Shown piece by piece: positions 33,975 through 43,984 of a DNA stretch of 64,000 nt. Within the stretch, counting starts at the first letter, position 1. Each line of letters opens with the position of its first letter. The notes below the pieces were generated by a model. The model was given only the letters and a program-made list of their open reading frames with translations, ran no database searches and was not told where the DNA came from. A program made the position numbers and the translations under genes. Source of the stretch: Enterovibrio coralii (lineage in GTDB: Bacteria; Pseudomonadota; Gammaproteobacteria; Enterobacterales; Vibrionaceae). The stretch covers positions 558,001 through 622,000 of the forward strand of contig NZ_LNTY01000034.1 of the NCBI RefSeq assembly GCF_001559595.1, in the 5' to 3' direction.

Positions 33975-34766
33975 ATGTTAGAGCAATCCATCGACAATGC
34001 GTTGTCCGACATTAGCGGAGAGCATGAAGCTACTCTGAGCCGCAAGCAGATCGCGATTAAAGAGCGAGAGAAAGAACTCCTCGATATTGCGCGCACGGTT
34101 GTTGCTCGTGAAGGTTTCGCGCAATTGACGATGGATAAAGTGGCAGCGGCCAGTCCTTACTCAAAGGGCACGGTGTATAACCACTTCAACAGCAAAGAAG
34201 ATTTGATCGCTGCACTTGCGATTGAAGCACTAAGCCGCGAACTGCCAATGTTCAAAAGGGCGTTGGACTTTAACGGCACCAGCCGTGAAAAATGTATCGC
34301 CATGCATGCTGGCTACTTTGTATTTTCCCAATTGGAACCTATCTTGGCGATGTGCGCCTTGGTAAGCCGCACACCTGCGGTAACAGAAAAAAGCGCACCA
34401 TCTCGACTGCAAAAGCTCGATCAATTAGAAGAAATCGCTGTGGCGATTGGCGATGCATTTGTCCAAGCTGGCCTTGATGCGGGTGATTTGGCGATGCGAG
34501 ACGATGTATCCAAAGACAACATCGTTTTCGCAAACTGGGCGATGGGCTTTGGCACCAACGCCTTGGTGAATAACGCACAACACAGCAGCTGTGTGTCTCG
34601 TCAGTTGAATACCAATATCGTACTCATGAACATCAACTTCTTGCTCGATGGCTTGGGCTGGAAACCTCTCTCTACAGAGTTTGATTATCAACAAACGTGG
34701 GATCGCGCTCAGAGAGAATTATTCTCTGAAGAAATTGCTTTGTTAAATCAATATTCTGAAATGTGA
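33975..34766 (+). CDS. TetR-family transcriptional regulator
   Basis: 263-residue repressor. The helix-turn-helix lies at about 40-85: I-A-R-T-V-V-A-R-E-G-F-A-Q-L-T-M-D-K-V-A, then Y-S-K-G-T-V-Y-N-H-F-N-S-K-E-D-L. The 39-residue charged extension before it is longer than in most TetR proteins. The C-terminal ligand domain is not recognisable. Its stop codon forms part of the first of five TGACG-N3-CGTCA-like palindromes that fill the gap to the MMPL transporter gene, so it very likely represses that transporter and may act on read-through from its own gene. Confidence 0.9.
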   Translation: MLEQSIDNALSDISGEHEATLSRKQIAIKEREKELLDIARTVVAREGFAQLTMDKVAAASPYSKGTVYNHFNSKEDLIAALAIEALSRELPMFKRALDFNGTSREKCIAMHAGYFVFSQLEPILAMCALVSRTPAVTEKSAPSRLQKLDQLEEIAVAIGDAFVQAGLDAGDLAMRDDVSKDNIVFANWAMGFGTNALVNNAQHSSCVSRQLNTNIVLMNINFLLDGLGWKPLSTEFDYQQTWDRAQRELFSEEIALLNQYSEM

Positions 34767-34784
34767 CGATTCGTCAAAAACCTC

Positions 34785-34813
34785 TTCACATTGAATAAAT
34801 GTTGTCCTATATT
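34785..34813 (+). promoter_or_regulatory. Candidate sigma-70 promoter of the MMPL operon
   Basis: TTCACA, 17 bases, TATATT. Transcription would start around 34820, between or inside the second and third palindromes, where a bound repressor would block it. Confidence 0.45.
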
Positions 34814-34868
34814 GACGAAAAGTCAGCAATGACGAATCGTCATATTTGCTGTGAATAGATCAACGTCA

Positions 34869-34888
34869 GCGCACTCGGTGCGTTTTTT
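34869..34888 (+). terminator. Short intrinsic terminator in the MMPL leader
   Basis: Stem CGCAC / GTGCG (plus a G-U pair) with loop TCG, then six T. It lies about 50 bases after the candidate promoter and well before the MMPL gene. Confidence 0.6.
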
Positions 34889-34942
34889 AAAGACTGGTTG
34901 TTGACGAAACGTCAAATTCACAGCGTCTGTCAGGGAAGCAGT

Positions 34943-34966
34943 AAACCAGCCATGCTGGTTTTTTTA
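34943..34966 (+). terminator. Second intrinsic terminator in the MMPL leader
   Basis: Perfect 8-bp stem AAACCAGC / GCTGGTTT, loop CAT, then further T. It ends 40 bases before the MMPL start codon, between palindromes four and five. Confidence 0.65.
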
Positions 34967-35005
34967 ATCAGAGTTTATGACGGATCGTCACAAATGGAGA
35001 GTGTG

Positions 35006-37326
35006 ATGAAACGTGATTTATCCCAATGGCCAACGGCAAGGCCTTGGTTGTTCTTATTCTTAAGTGTTTTTATATCGCTATTAGCAGCGTTCGGCGCGTC
35101 CAAGCTTTACTTTCGTGGCGACTACCAAATCTTCTTTGATGAAGGCAACCCGCAGCTTCAAGCGTTCAAAGAGCTCGAAGCCACCTTCAACAAAACCGAC
35201 ACCCTTGCGATTGTCGTAGCCCCAAAAAATGGCGATGTGTTTACGCAAGAAAACTATCCCTCTTGCAGTTCCTGACCAATGAAGCGTGGCAAACACCATA
35301 TGCCAGTCGCGTTGACTCAATCACTAATTACCAGCACACCTCTGCCGAGTATGACGACCTATTAGTGGAAGACTTGGCGGCGGAATACATCGCACTGGAT
35401 AACGCGCGAATCGCTTATATCCGCGACGTAGCGCTCAATGAACCGCGACTGGTGAACTCCGCGATTTCTCAAGACGGCAGTGTGTCCGTAGTGACGATCA
35501 CTTTCCAACTGCCAGACGGCGACCAGACGATTCAAGTTAACGAAATAGCCGCCTTTACTGACAGTTTGCTTGCGAAAGCAGGGGCGGAATACCCGAACGT
35601 CGAGTTCCATCTCGGTGGCATCATTGCAATGAATAAAGCGTTTGCCGCGGCTGCAATGGAAGATGGCAACACGCTGGTGCCGATGATGTTCTTCATAATT
35701 TTGGTGTTCTTAGGCTTAATGCTGCGTTCTTGGAAATTCGTGGCGGCGACGTTAACGGTAATAGTGCTTACTATCATCAGCACCATGGGACTGCTTGGTT
35801 GGGTAGGGCACTACCTGAACAACGGCACGGTGAACGTTCCGACATTGATCATGACACTTGCCGTCGCGGACTGTGTACACGTTATAACCTCCTATGTGCA
35901 TGCGTTGCGTGAAGGCAAAGATAAATCAGCAGCTATCAGCTATGCGCTAAAGGTGAACTTCCTTGCACTACTGATCACATCTGTGACGACGGCTTTCGGT
36001 TTCTTGATGATGAATGCGTCGGATTCTCCGGTACTGCGTGATATGGGTAATCTTGCTGCTGTTGGTGTAATGATTGCGTTCTTCCTGTCAGTGACTTTGT
36101 TGCCAGCGATGCTGAAACTGATGCCAATGAAGGTCAAACCTGCCAAAACGGGCAGTAGCAAAATCATGGCTTGGGTAGCGGATACTGTGATTGAACGTCA
36201 CAAGCTTATCCTACCGCTGAGCGTGGTTGTCGTTGCCGTGACTGCGTCACTCATGGTGCAAAACCAAGTGAATGACAACTCTGTGGAATACTTCGGGCCA
36301 GAGAATACCTTCCGTCAGGCCGCTGACTTTATGGAAGAAAACATCAGTGGTACCACGGCGATCAGTATTTCAATCAAGTCCGGTGCGCCTCAGGGCATCA
36401 CACATCCTGATTTTCTGAAATCCGTGGATGACTTTACCTCCTGGCTTCGTGTTCAGCCGGAAGTGGACCACGTGGCGTCGATTACCGATACCTTCAAACG
36501 CCTGAACAAGAACATGCACGGTGATGATGAATCTTTCTATCGCCTGCCAACCGATCCTGAACTCGCGGCGCAATATCTGCTGTTGTACGAGATGTCTTTG
36601 CCTTACGGCTTGGATCTGAACAATGAAGTGAACATCGACAAATCTGCAGTGAAGCTTTTACTGACCATCGATAACCTCGGCAGTGTGGATCTGATTGAAC
36701 TCGAAGAACGCATGGACGCTTGGTTTGCTGCAAATGCCTCACAGTACGAGATGGTGTCCTCTGGTCCGAACCTGATGTTTGCGCACATTGGTGAAACCAA
36801 CATGGCTAGCATGTTGAAAACCTTACCAATTGCCTTGGTGCTTATTTCTGGTCTGTTGGTGTTTGCACTTCGCTCATGGCGTCTTGGCGCAATCAGTCTG
36901 GTGCCGAACTTGGTGCCCGCCATTATCGGCTTTGGTATCTGGGCGGTGGTCTCTGGCGAGATTAACCTTGGGCTTTCCATCGTTATCACCCTGACGCTCG
37001 GTATCGTTGTCGATGACACCGTGCACTTCCTGTCGAAATACCGCTACGCCCGCTTGCAAGGTCGCAATGTGGAAGAAGGTATTCGCTATGCCTTCAGCAC
37101 TGTAGGTCGTGCACTTTGGATCACCACTGTGGTCTTGGTGGCAGGCTTCAGTGTGCTGGCAACCTCGGTTTTCCGCTTGAACGCAGACATGGGCATGTTG
37201 AGTGCGATGGTGATTTTCATCGCCCTGATTGTCGACTTCATCTTGCTGCCTGCCGTGCTGCTGGTGGCTGACCGTAAACCTTATGCTCGTGAATCAGAAG
37301 AACTGGTTACACAGACCGCACAATAA
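35006..37326 (+). CDS. MMPL/RND-family transporter (frame interrupted near 35256)
   Basis: Inner-membrane RND-type protein of about 773 residues with two MMPL halves: a membrane span near the start, a periplasmic domain, six spans, then the same again. Visible features include L-A-V-A-D-C-V-H and I-V-V-D-D-T-V-H, the paired acidic motifs of the proton relay in the SSD-like halves. ATG 35006 has GGAGA 5 bases upstream. The first 83 codons and the rest are in different frames; one T restored near 35256 gives E-N-Y-S-L-L-Q-F-L. It heads an operon with a LolA-like periplasmic protein and an outer-membrane barrel, suggesting lipid or hydrophobic cargo export. Confidence 0.85.
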
Positions 37327-37343
37327 TATTCAAGGAGTGAACA

Positions 37344-38138
37344 ATGAGCATGATTAAGAAGATTTCACAGGCTGTGGTTGTTGCGTTGAGCCTGACAAGT
37401 GTCTCTCTTCCATTGGCTGCAGATGAAGTGCGTGGATTAGAAATCGCAAAAGAGCGCAAGCAGCGCGATGAAGGGTGGGGTGACACTGTGTCTGAGCTTA
37501 CCATGGTGCTTCAAAACGCAGCAGGTGATACCAGCCAGCGTAAGCTTCGCATCAATACCCTTGAAATTGCCGATGATGGTGACAAAGGGCTCACCATCTT
37601 TGACGAGCCGCGTGATGTGCGCGGAACCGTATTCCTGAACTATTCACACGTTGAAGGCCCTGACGATCAGTGGCTTTATTTACCGGCACTAAAGCGCGTT
37701 AAACGTATCGCGTCGCGCAACAAGTCAGGCCCTTTCATGGGCAGCGAGTTTGCTTACGAAGACTTGAGCTCGTTTGAGCTTGAAAAGTACAGCTTCAATT
37801 ATTTAGGCGATGAGCAGTTTGCTGGCGTGGACAGCTACCTCGTCGAGCAAATTCCTACCGACAAATACTCAGGTTACACGCGTCAAAAGGTGTGGCTGGA
37901 TAAGGAACATTATCGTCCGCTGAAAGTCGAGTTTTACGACCGCCGAGATACCTTGCTAAAGACGCTGACGTTTGAAGATTACCAGCAGTATCTTAACCAA
38001 TACTGGCGCGCACATGAAATGGTGATGCAAAACCACCAGACTGGCAAAGTCACGACGCTGACGACAAGCAAACTGGCGTTTAACACGGGCTTGGAAGAGA
38101 AAGACTTCTCGAAATCCAGCCTGAAACGTGCACGCTAG
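37344..38138 (+). CDS. LolA-like outer-membrane lipoprotein-sorting family protein
   Basis: 264-residue periplasmic protein; signal peptide ends at P-L-A-A near residue 26. The mature domain is of the LolA_like (PF17131) kind that accompanies MMPL transporters: R-G-T-V-F-L-N-Y, W-L-Y-L-P-A-L-K-R-V-K-R-I and the D-S-Y-L-V-E segment are characteristic. A half-barrel of this sort could carry a lipid across the periplasm between the MMPL pump and the outer-membrane partner. AAGGAG precedes ATG 37344; 17 bases after the MMPL gene and 9 before the barrel gene. Confidence 0.85.
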   Translation: MSMIKKISQAVVVALSLTSVSLPLAADEVRGLEIAKERKQRDEGWGDTVSELTMVLQNAAGDTSQRKLRINTLEIADDGDKGLTIFDEPRDVRGTVFLNYSHVEGPDDQWLYLPALKRVKRIASRNKSGPFMGSEFAYEDLSSFELEKYSFNYLGDEQFAGVDSYLVEQIPTDKYSGYTRQKVWLDKEHYRPLKVEFYDRRDTLLKTLTFEDYQQYLNQYWRAHEMVMQNHQTGKVTTLTTSKLAFNTGLEEKDFSKSSLKRAR

Positions 38139-38147
38139 GAGGGCTGA

Positions 38148-39323
38148 ATGAAGTCAGCAGTATTAGGGGCTGCGCTGGCATTGACCGCGCTGCCTTTAAC
38201 CGCCAATGAGTTGTTTGACGTTGAAGGTGAGCTCTCGATCCAGCAGCGACAATTTGCAGAAACGGGAGCCCAAGGACAAGACAAAAGCCAAACGTCAATC
38301 GCGATTGAGCCTGAACTGTATTGGGAATCTGATGAGGGAAACACGAGCTTTGTGTTTTCCCCGTTCTTCCGCTGGGATTCGCTGGACGATGACCGCACTC
38401 ATGGAGACGTGCGCGAAGCGTTGTTAATGCATTATCAGGACAATTACGAAGTTCGTTTTGGTGTCGGCATTGTGTTTTGGGGGGTAACGGAATCTCAGCA
38501 TTTGGTCGATGTGATTAACCAAACCGATGCGGTTGAAGCAGTGGACGGTGAAGTGAAACTCGGACAGCCTATGGTAAGTGTTGGCTGGGAGTTTGATGAC
38601 AGCCTGCTGGATGTTTACCTTCTGCCATATTTCAGAGAGCGTACTTTCGCAAGCGAAGACGGTCGACTGGCGTTTCCCGGCCTTGGCGATACAGATGCGC
38701 AGTACGAATCTCGTCATGAAGCGTTCTATCCCGACCTTGCTGCACGTTACGCGGTGACGTATGAAGAATGGGATATTGGTTTAAGCGGTTTCCACGGCAC
38801 CAACCGAGATCCTTACTTTATTAATGATCTCTCAAACAACATCGCCCCTTACTATGCGTTGATGACGCAAATAGGCGTGGATGTGCAGGCAATATACGGG
38901 GATTGGCTTTGGAAAGCGGAAGCAATCCGTCGTTATAGCTTGGACACCAATACTGCGTTTACAGGTGGTTTTGAGTACACCTATGTGGGTGTGAATGAGG
39001 GCATTACCGATTTAGGGTTTTTGGTCGAATACCTTTATGACAGCCGAGGCGAAGACGTACCTGTTGCAGGGCAAAACGATGTGTTCGCGGGGCTTCGCTG
39101 GGTGTTGAATGATTTGGATGGCACCGAGTTTTTGTTGGGTGGCACGGTGGATTTGGACGACGCAGATTCTAAAACCATTCGATTGGAATCAAGCGGTCGA
39201 TTCTCCAACGACTGGAGTTGGACCGTCACAGGATGGCTATTTGATTCTAACGATGCGTCCGACCCTATCTACGCGTTGAGAAAAGACGACTTCCTCGAAG
39301 CAGAAGTGAGTTATTACTTCTAG
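38148..39323 (+). CDS. Outer-membrane beta-barrel protein of the MMPL operon
   Basis: 391 residues with a short signal peptide (A-L-T-A-L-P-L-T-A-N-E). Strand-like alternation continues to the end (E-V-S-Y-Y-F, C-terminal phenylalanine), so it is a large outer-membrane barrel, perhaps of the DUF1302-like type. AGGAGG precedes ATG 38148. As third gene after the MMPL transporter and LolA-like protein it may be the outlet of a three-part export path. No substrate can be named. Confidence 0.75.
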   Translation: MKSAVLGAALALTALPLTANELFDVEGELSIQQRQFAETGAQGQDKSQTSIAIEPELYWESDEGNTSFVFSPFFRWDSLDDDRTHGDVREALLMHYQDNYEVRFGVGIVFWGVTESQHLVDVINQTDAVEAVDGEVKLGQPMVSVGWEFDDSLLDVYLLPYFRERTFASEDGRLAFPGLGDTDAQYESRHEAFYPDLAARYAVTYEEWDIGLSGFHGTNRDPYFINDLSNNIAPYYALMTQIGVDVQAIYGDWLWKAEAIRRYSLDTNTAFTGGFEYTYVGVNEGITDLGFLVEYLYDSRGEDVPVAGQNDVFAGLRWVLNDLDGTEFLLGGTVDLDDADSKTIRLESSGRFSNDWSWTVTGWLFDSNDASDPIYALRKDDFLEAEVSYYF

Positions 39324-39339
39324 GTATTCCCAATAAACC

Positions 39340-40236
39340 TTAAAGCAACGCCATTTGCCCGTCGCTTGGATCTTCTGGTTTTAGAGGAGCCAGCGGCGGC
39401 AGTGTAATGTGCTTTTGTAGCTGCTCATAGAAATGCACAGCAAGCTGCGGAGCCTGATCGTTGTTGGCTGTGTGGATCATCAAATACGGCGTTTTCCCTT
39501 CATGGATCCATACGGGGATCTTGCGAATCCAATTGGCAAAGAAGTGATCGTTACGCGCAAGTGTTGGATCGCCGATAAATCGTACCATCGGGGTTTCTGC
39601 CGTCGAAATAGCATGCACTGGCACTTTGGGCTTTTTCTGCTGAGCATCAAGCAATGCATCGGTGTCAGGCGGCACGGCAAACACAGGGCGACTGTCCATA
39701 ATGATTCGGTTTGCACCTGCCTCTATCAACATCGCATTCAGGGCTTTTTCTTCCTCGCCTTTGGCAAAAAAGGCGGGATGGCGAACCTCAATGCCGACCT
39801 TAAACGCGCGTGGCATTGAGGAGAGAAAACGCTGCAAATCCCCTAAGTTCTCTGGCCCAAACGCCGCGGGAAGTTGGATTTTCCAAAGCCCTATGCGCTC
39901 GTGCAACGGCTGCATCAGGGTGATGAATTCAGACACCATGGCATCGGAGTGACGCAACATCATTTGATGCGTGATGGGTTGTGGAAACTTGAAGGTGAAA
40001 CTGAAGTTGTCGCTGGTGGCTGCTTTCCAATTGGCAACCGTGGCATGCGACGGACTGGCATAAAAGGTTGTGTTGCCCTCAACTGTGTTAAACACTTCAG
40101 CGTATCGCGCTAAACGCTCACCCGATTTTGTGCCCGCAGGATAAAACTCGCGTTGCCAAGCATTGTGTGACCATTGCGTCATGCCGAGGCGAAGCGGTGG
40201 TGTGGAAAGTTGGGAGAGGGGCGTTTGCAACATCAT
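39340..40236 (-). CDS. DUF72 family protein (YecE-like)
   Basis: 298 residues from the ATG at 40236, which has AAGGAC in front; twenty further in-frame codons upstream overlap other signals and are left out. DUF72 proteins have a TIM-barrel fold and no proven function. Motifs: W-S-H-N-A-W near the start, N-T-V-E-G-N-T-T-F-Y, I-E-V-R-H-P-A-F and V-R-F-I-G. In E. coli yecE lies close to aspS and cmoAB, and here it is divergent from aspS, which supports orthology. Confidence 0.85.
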   Translation of the reverse strand: MMLQTPLSQLSTPPLRLGMTQWSHNAWQREFYPAGTKSGERLARYAEVFNTVEGNTTFYASPSHATVANWKAATSDNFSFTFKFPQPITHQMMLRHSDAMVSEFITLMQPLHERIGLWKIQLPAAFGPENLGDLQRFLSSMPRAFKVGIEVRHPAFFAKGEEEKALNAMLIEAGANRIIMDSRPVFAVPPDTDALLDAQQKKPKVPVHAISTAETPMVRFIGDPTLARNDHFFANWIRKIPVWIHEGKTPYLMIHTANNDQAPQLAVHFYEQLQKHITLPPLAPLKPEDPSDGQMALL

Positions 40237-40536
40237 GTCCTTATGGTTGTGGTCGCGCTTATTGTGGCTTGAGAGCTTCCAAAAGGTCAAACCCACGATT
40301 TGATGTTGTTGAGTTGGCTGTTTTTTGCGCGATTGCGACGAATTCTCCCAATCGGCGGGCTACGATTTACCGCAACGTTAAATTTTCCTTTATAATGCTC
40401 CGTCTTTTTGAAATATTCAGACTTTGGCTGTTTGTTCTCAATCAGCGGAAGTTCGCAGACATGTCTGCAAACCTACATTCGACACTTTACGTTTACGGAC
40501 GTAAAAGGACAGTTAGTAACAGATCGGGAAATTCAT

Positions 40537-42321
40537 ATGCGCACCCAATATTGTGGTCACCTGAACAAAGCCCTAGCAGGGCAAACTGTAGAACTATGCG
40601 GCTGGGTTAACCGTCGTCGCGATTTAGGCGGTCTTATCTTCATCGATATGCGTGACCGTGAGGGTGTCGTTCAGGTAGTTGTAGACCCGGATATGAAAGA
40701 TATCTTCGAGGTTGCTAACCAACTGCGTAACGAATTCTGTATCAAAATCACGGGTGAAGTACGTCTACGTCCTGACAGCCAAATCAACAAAGGTATGGCA
40801 ACAGGTGAAGTAGAAGTGCTGGCTCGCGGCGTTGAAATCATCAACCGTGCTGCGCCACTTCCACTGGACTTCAACCAAAACAACTCTGAAGAACAGCGTC
40901 TGAAGCACCGTTACCTGGATCTGCGTCGTCCTGAAATGAGCGACCGCATCAAACTACGTGCGAAAGCGTCTAGCTTCGTTCGCCGTTTCCTGGACGAAAA
41001 TGGCTTCCTGGACATCGAAACCCCAGTACTGACCAAAGCGACACCAGAAGGTGCACGTGACTACTTGGTACCAAGCCGTGTTCACAAAGGCAGCTTCTAC
41101 GCTCTGCCTCAGTCTCCTCAGCTGTTCAAACAGCTACTGATGATGTCTGGCTTCGATCGTTACTACCAAATCGTTAAATGTTTCCGTGACGAAGACCTGC
41201 GTGCAGACCGTCAGCCAGAATTCACCCAAATCGATATCGAAACTTCTTTCATGACCGCAGAGCAAGTGCGTGAAGTGACTGAGAAGATGGTTCGTGACAT
41301 GTGGCAAGAGCTGCTGAACGTCGATCTGGGCGACTTCCCACAAATGACGTTCGAAGAAGCGATGCGTCGTTTCGGTTCTGACAAACCAGACCTGCGTAAC
41401 CCGCTGGAAATGGTTGACGTTGCAGACCTGCTGAAAGACGTTGAATTCAAAGTCTTCTCTGGCCCAGCAAACGATCCTAAAGGCCGTGTAGCGGTAATCC
41501 GCGTACCAGGCGGTGCTGAACTTTCTCGTAAGCAAATCGACGACTACACCAAGTTCGTCGGTATCTACGGCGCGAAAGGTCTGGCATGGGTGAAAGTAAA
41601 CGACCGTGCAGCTGGCATGGAAGGCATTCAGTCTCCTGTTGCTAAGTTCCTGAACGAAGAAGTAGTTAACGGTATTCTTGAGCGCACTGGCGCAGAGACT
41701 GGCGACATCATCCTGTTCGGTGCTGACAGCAAGAAAGTGGTTACCGAAGCAATGGGCGCACTGCGTCTGAAGCTGGGTACGGATATGGGTTTGACTGACA
41801 CCAACAAGTGGGCACCACTGTGGGTTGTTGATTTCCCAATGTTCGAAGAAGACGACGAAGGTAACCTGCATGCGATGCACCACCCATTCACGTCTCCACT
41901 GAACGTATCGCCAGAAGAGCTGAAAGCAAACCCTGCTGCCGTTAACTCTAACGCGTACGACATGGTTCTGAACGGTTACGAAGTGGGCGGTGGTTCTGTT
42001 CGTATCCACAACCCAGAAATGCAAACTGCAGTATTCGACCTACTGGGTATCGAAGCTGAAGAGCAAAAAATCAAATTCGGCTTCCTGCTTGAAGCACTGA
42101 AGTACGGTACGCCACCACACGCAGGTCTGGCATTCGGTCTTGACCGTCTGGTTATGCTGCTGTGTGGCACCGAGAACATCCGTGATGTTATCGCGTTCCC
42201 GAAAACGACTGCGGCTGCGTGTCTGCTGACAGATGCACCAAGCGAAGCAAACCCTGCGGCACTGGAAGAGCTGGCTCTGACCATCTCTGCGGCAGCGAAG
42301 AAAGAAGAAAACGACGCGTAA
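40537..42321 (+). CDS. aspS: Aspartyl-tRNA synthetase
   Basis: 594 residues from ATG 40537 (M-R-T-Q-Y-C-G), the normal length for the bacterial type; an upstream extension to 40408 is not conserved. Class II synthetase charging tRNA-Asp. N-terminal OB-fold anticodon domain ([13 protein letters not shown]), then motif 2 ([14 protein letters not shown]), the bacterial GAD insertion domain (about 290-420) and motif 3 ([10 protein letters not shown]). Monocistronic, with a terminator after it. Confidence 0.97.
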   Translation: MRTQYCGHLNKALAGQTVELCGWVNRRRDLGGLIFIDMRDREGVVQVVVDPDMKDIFEVANQLRNEFCIKITGEVRLRPDSQINKGMATGEVEVLARGVEIINRAAPLPLDFNQNNSEEQRLKHRYLDLRRPEMSDRIKLRAKASSFVRRFLDENGFLDIETPVLTKATPEGARDYLVPSRVHKGSFYALPQSPQLFKQLLMMSGFDRYYQIVKCFRDEDLRADRQPEFTQIDIETSFMTAEQVREVTEKMVRDMWQELLNVDLGDFPQMTFEEAMRRFGSDKPDLRNPLEMVDVADLLKDVEFKVFSGPANDPKGRVAVIRVPGGAELSRKQIDDYTKFVGIYGAKGLAWVKVNDRAAGMEGIQSPVAKFLNEEVVNGILERTGAETGDIILFGADSKKVVTEAMGALRLKLGTDMGLTDTNKWAPLWVVDFPMFEEDDEGNLHAMHHPFTSPLNVSPEELKANPAAVNSNAYDMVLNGYEVGGGSVRIHNPEMQTAVFDLLGIEAEEQKIKFGFLLEALKYGTPPHAGLAFGLDRLVMLLCGTENIRDVIAFPKTTAAACLLTDAPSEANPAALEELALTISAAAKKEENDA

Positions 42322-42340
42322 GTCGACATTCTTTAAGAAA

Positions 42341-42372
42341 AATAAGGCCAGATTATCTGGCCTTATTTGTTT
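42341..42372 (+). terminator. Terminator after aspS
   Basis: Perfect 12-bp stem AATAAGGCCAGA / TCTGGCCTTATT with a 3-base loop, then a T-rich tail. Confidence 0.85.
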
Positions 42373-42512
42373 CTAAAATCGAGAAAATTTTGGGCTGTAT
42401 TGAATCAGATATGGGTGTCGTCTCAAACAAGCCAGCTCTGTTTTGCTATAAAGCCAAGATTAAAGTAACAAACTCAGCGGTGTGTCGGCTGCTGATACAG
42501 GAGATATAGAGA

Positions 42513-43259
42513 ATGGCAGGTCATAGTAAATTCGCCAATATCAAACACCGTAAAGCGGCGCAAGATGCAAAGCGCGGCAAGATTTTCACCAAGCTGATCC
42601 GCGAAATCACAGTGGCAGCGAAAGAAGGTGGTCCAGAACCAGAAAACAACCCTCGTCTGCGTGCTGCCATTGATAAAGCACTGTCAAACAACATGACGCG
42701 TGATACGGTAAACCGCGCGGTAACTCGTGGTGCAGGCGGTGAAGGCGACGAGAACATGGAAACCGTTATCTATGAAGGTTACGGTCCAGGTGGCACGGCA
42801 GTTATCGTTGAGTGTATGACGGACAACCGTAACCGCACGGTATCTGGTGTGCGTCACGCGTTTTCTAAAGCAGGGGGCAACCTAGGCACTGATGGCTGTG
42901 TAAGCTACCTGTTCGACAAGAAAGGTGTGATTTCTTACGCGCCAGGCCTGGATGAAGACGCAGTGATGGAAGCGGCACTGGAAGGTGGCGCAGATGACGT
43001 TGAAACCAACGATGACGCATCTATCGACGTTTACACCACACCGGAAGACTTCGGCTCAGTAAAAGATGCGCTGGACGCGGCTGGTTTCGAAGCGCAGAAC
43101 GCAGAAGTGACGCTGGTGCCATCAACGAAAGCCGATTTGGACGCAAGCACAGCACCTAAATTGCTGCGCCTGATTGATGCACTGGAAGACTTGGATGATG
43201 TTCAAGAGGTATACCACAACGGCGATATCTCTGATGAGGTAGCGGCGACGCTGGAATAA
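42513..43259 (+). CDS. yebC: YebC/PmpR family transcriptional regulator or translation factor
   Basis: 248 residues, standard for the family, starting [14 protein letters not shown]. Long annotated as a transcriptional regulator; relatives (YebC, TACO1) are now known to help ribosomes through proline-rich stretches. Conserved [10 protein letters not shown] and N-R-N-R-T-V segments are intact. Six bases before ruvC, the conserved order. Confidence 0.95.
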   Translation: MAGHSKFANIKHRKAAQDAKRGKIFTKLIREITVAAKEGGPEPENNPRLRAAIDKALSNNMTRDTVNRAVTRGAGGEGDENMETVIYEGYGPGGTAVIVECMTDNRNRTVSGVRHAFSKAGGNLGTDGCVSYLFDKKGVISYAPGLDEDAVMEAALEGGADDVETNDDASIDVYTTPEDFGSVKDALDAAGFEAQNAEVTLVPSTKADLDASTAPKLLRLIDALEDLDDVQEVYHNGDISDEVAATLE

Positions 43260-43265
43260 TCCTCG

Positions 43266-43787
43266 ATGGCGATCATTCTCGGGATCGATCCCGGCTCTCG
43301 GATCACAGGATATGGCGTGATCCGTCATCAAGGTCGTCACCTTGAATATCTCGGCAGTGGTTGTATTCGTACAGACTCAGAAGATTTGGCGGGTAAGCTT
43401 GGCCAAATCTTTGCCGGTGTCAGCGAAGTCATCACCCAGTTTCAGCCAGATACCTTTGCCATCGAGCAGGTGTTTATGGCGCGAAATGCAGACTCAGCAC
43501 TAAAGCTAGGTCAGGCGCGTGGCAGTGCGATTGTTGCTGCGGTGAATGCGGGCTTGCCAGTGAGCGAGTACGCAGCACGTTTGATTAAGCAAGCGGTGGT
43601 CGGCAAAGGCAGCGCGGACAAGAAGCAAGTGCAAGCGATGGTTGTGCATATGCTGAAACTCCCAGCCACACCGCAAGCCGATGCGGCGGATGCTTGGCAG
43701 TTGCAATCTGTCATGCCCACACCAATCACACATTGGTGGCAATGGCGGGGGCAGGCCAAAGGGGCTCGTCGCGGGCGTTACCGATAA
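43266..43787 (+). CDS. ruvC: Holliday junction resolvase RuvC (two compensating frame changes near the end)
   Basis: Endonuclease that cuts Holliday junctions with RuvAB. 173 codons. Catalytic residues are intact: D7 in G-I-D-P-G, E67 in F-A-I-E-Q, and the pair in A-D-A-A-D near 140. After A-D-A-A-D-A the given frame reads W-Q-L-Q-S-V-M-P, unlike any RuvC, but the neighbouring frame reads [10 protein letters not shown], which is the normal sequence. The original frame returns at [12 protein letters not shown], the expected tail. So one base is missing at about 43694 and one G too many lies in the five-G run 43747-43751. Most likely two consensus errors. Confidence 0.92.
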   Translation: MAIILGIDPGSRITGYGVIRHQGRHLEYLGSGCIRTDSEDLAGKLGQIFAGVSEVITQFQPDTFAIEQVFMARNADSALKLGQARGSAIVAAVNAGLPVSEYAARLIKQAVVGKGSADKKQVQAMVVHMLKLPATPQADAADAWQLQSVMPTPITHWWQWRGQAKGARRGRYR

Positions 43788-43803
43788 GTAAACTGTCTTA
43801 CTA

Positions 43804-43829
43804 AAGCAGCCTCAGGGCTGCTTTTTCTT
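43804..43829 (+). terminator. Terminator after ruvC
   Basis: AGCAGCC / GGCTGCT with a 4-base loop and five T. It separates ruvC from the accessory block and from ruvA, 9.7 kb on. Confidence 0.85.
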
Positions 43830-43984
43830 TCTCTGTTTTCCGTTATTTGATACGCCAAATTTTTCCTACACTTTTTGAATCATCGTCATCTCACTACTAA
43901 GAGAAAACCGGGGCTGGGTCTATGTCAGACTGCAAATGAACCGAAGTCTGGTATGAAAAAGTCAGTGCAGAAAAGGGAAGAGCA

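Larger units (their letters stand above)
34764..34990. promoter_or_regulatory. Array of five 13-bp palindromes, probable TetR operators
   Basis: TGACGATTCGTCA (34764-34776), TGACGAAAAGTCA (34813-34825, imperfect), TGACGAATCGTCA (34830-34842), TGACGAAACGTCA (34912-34924), TGACGGATCGTCA (34978-34990). Consensus TGACG-N3-CGTCA. They span the whole space from the tetR stop codon to just before the MMPL ribosome site. The second and third are 17 bp apart, start to start. Confidence 0.8.

Noticed and set aside
40408..40536. Longer AspS with 43 extra N-terminal residues
   Set aside because: The extension is unlike AspS, while ATG 40537 begins the conserved M-R-T-Q-Y-C start.
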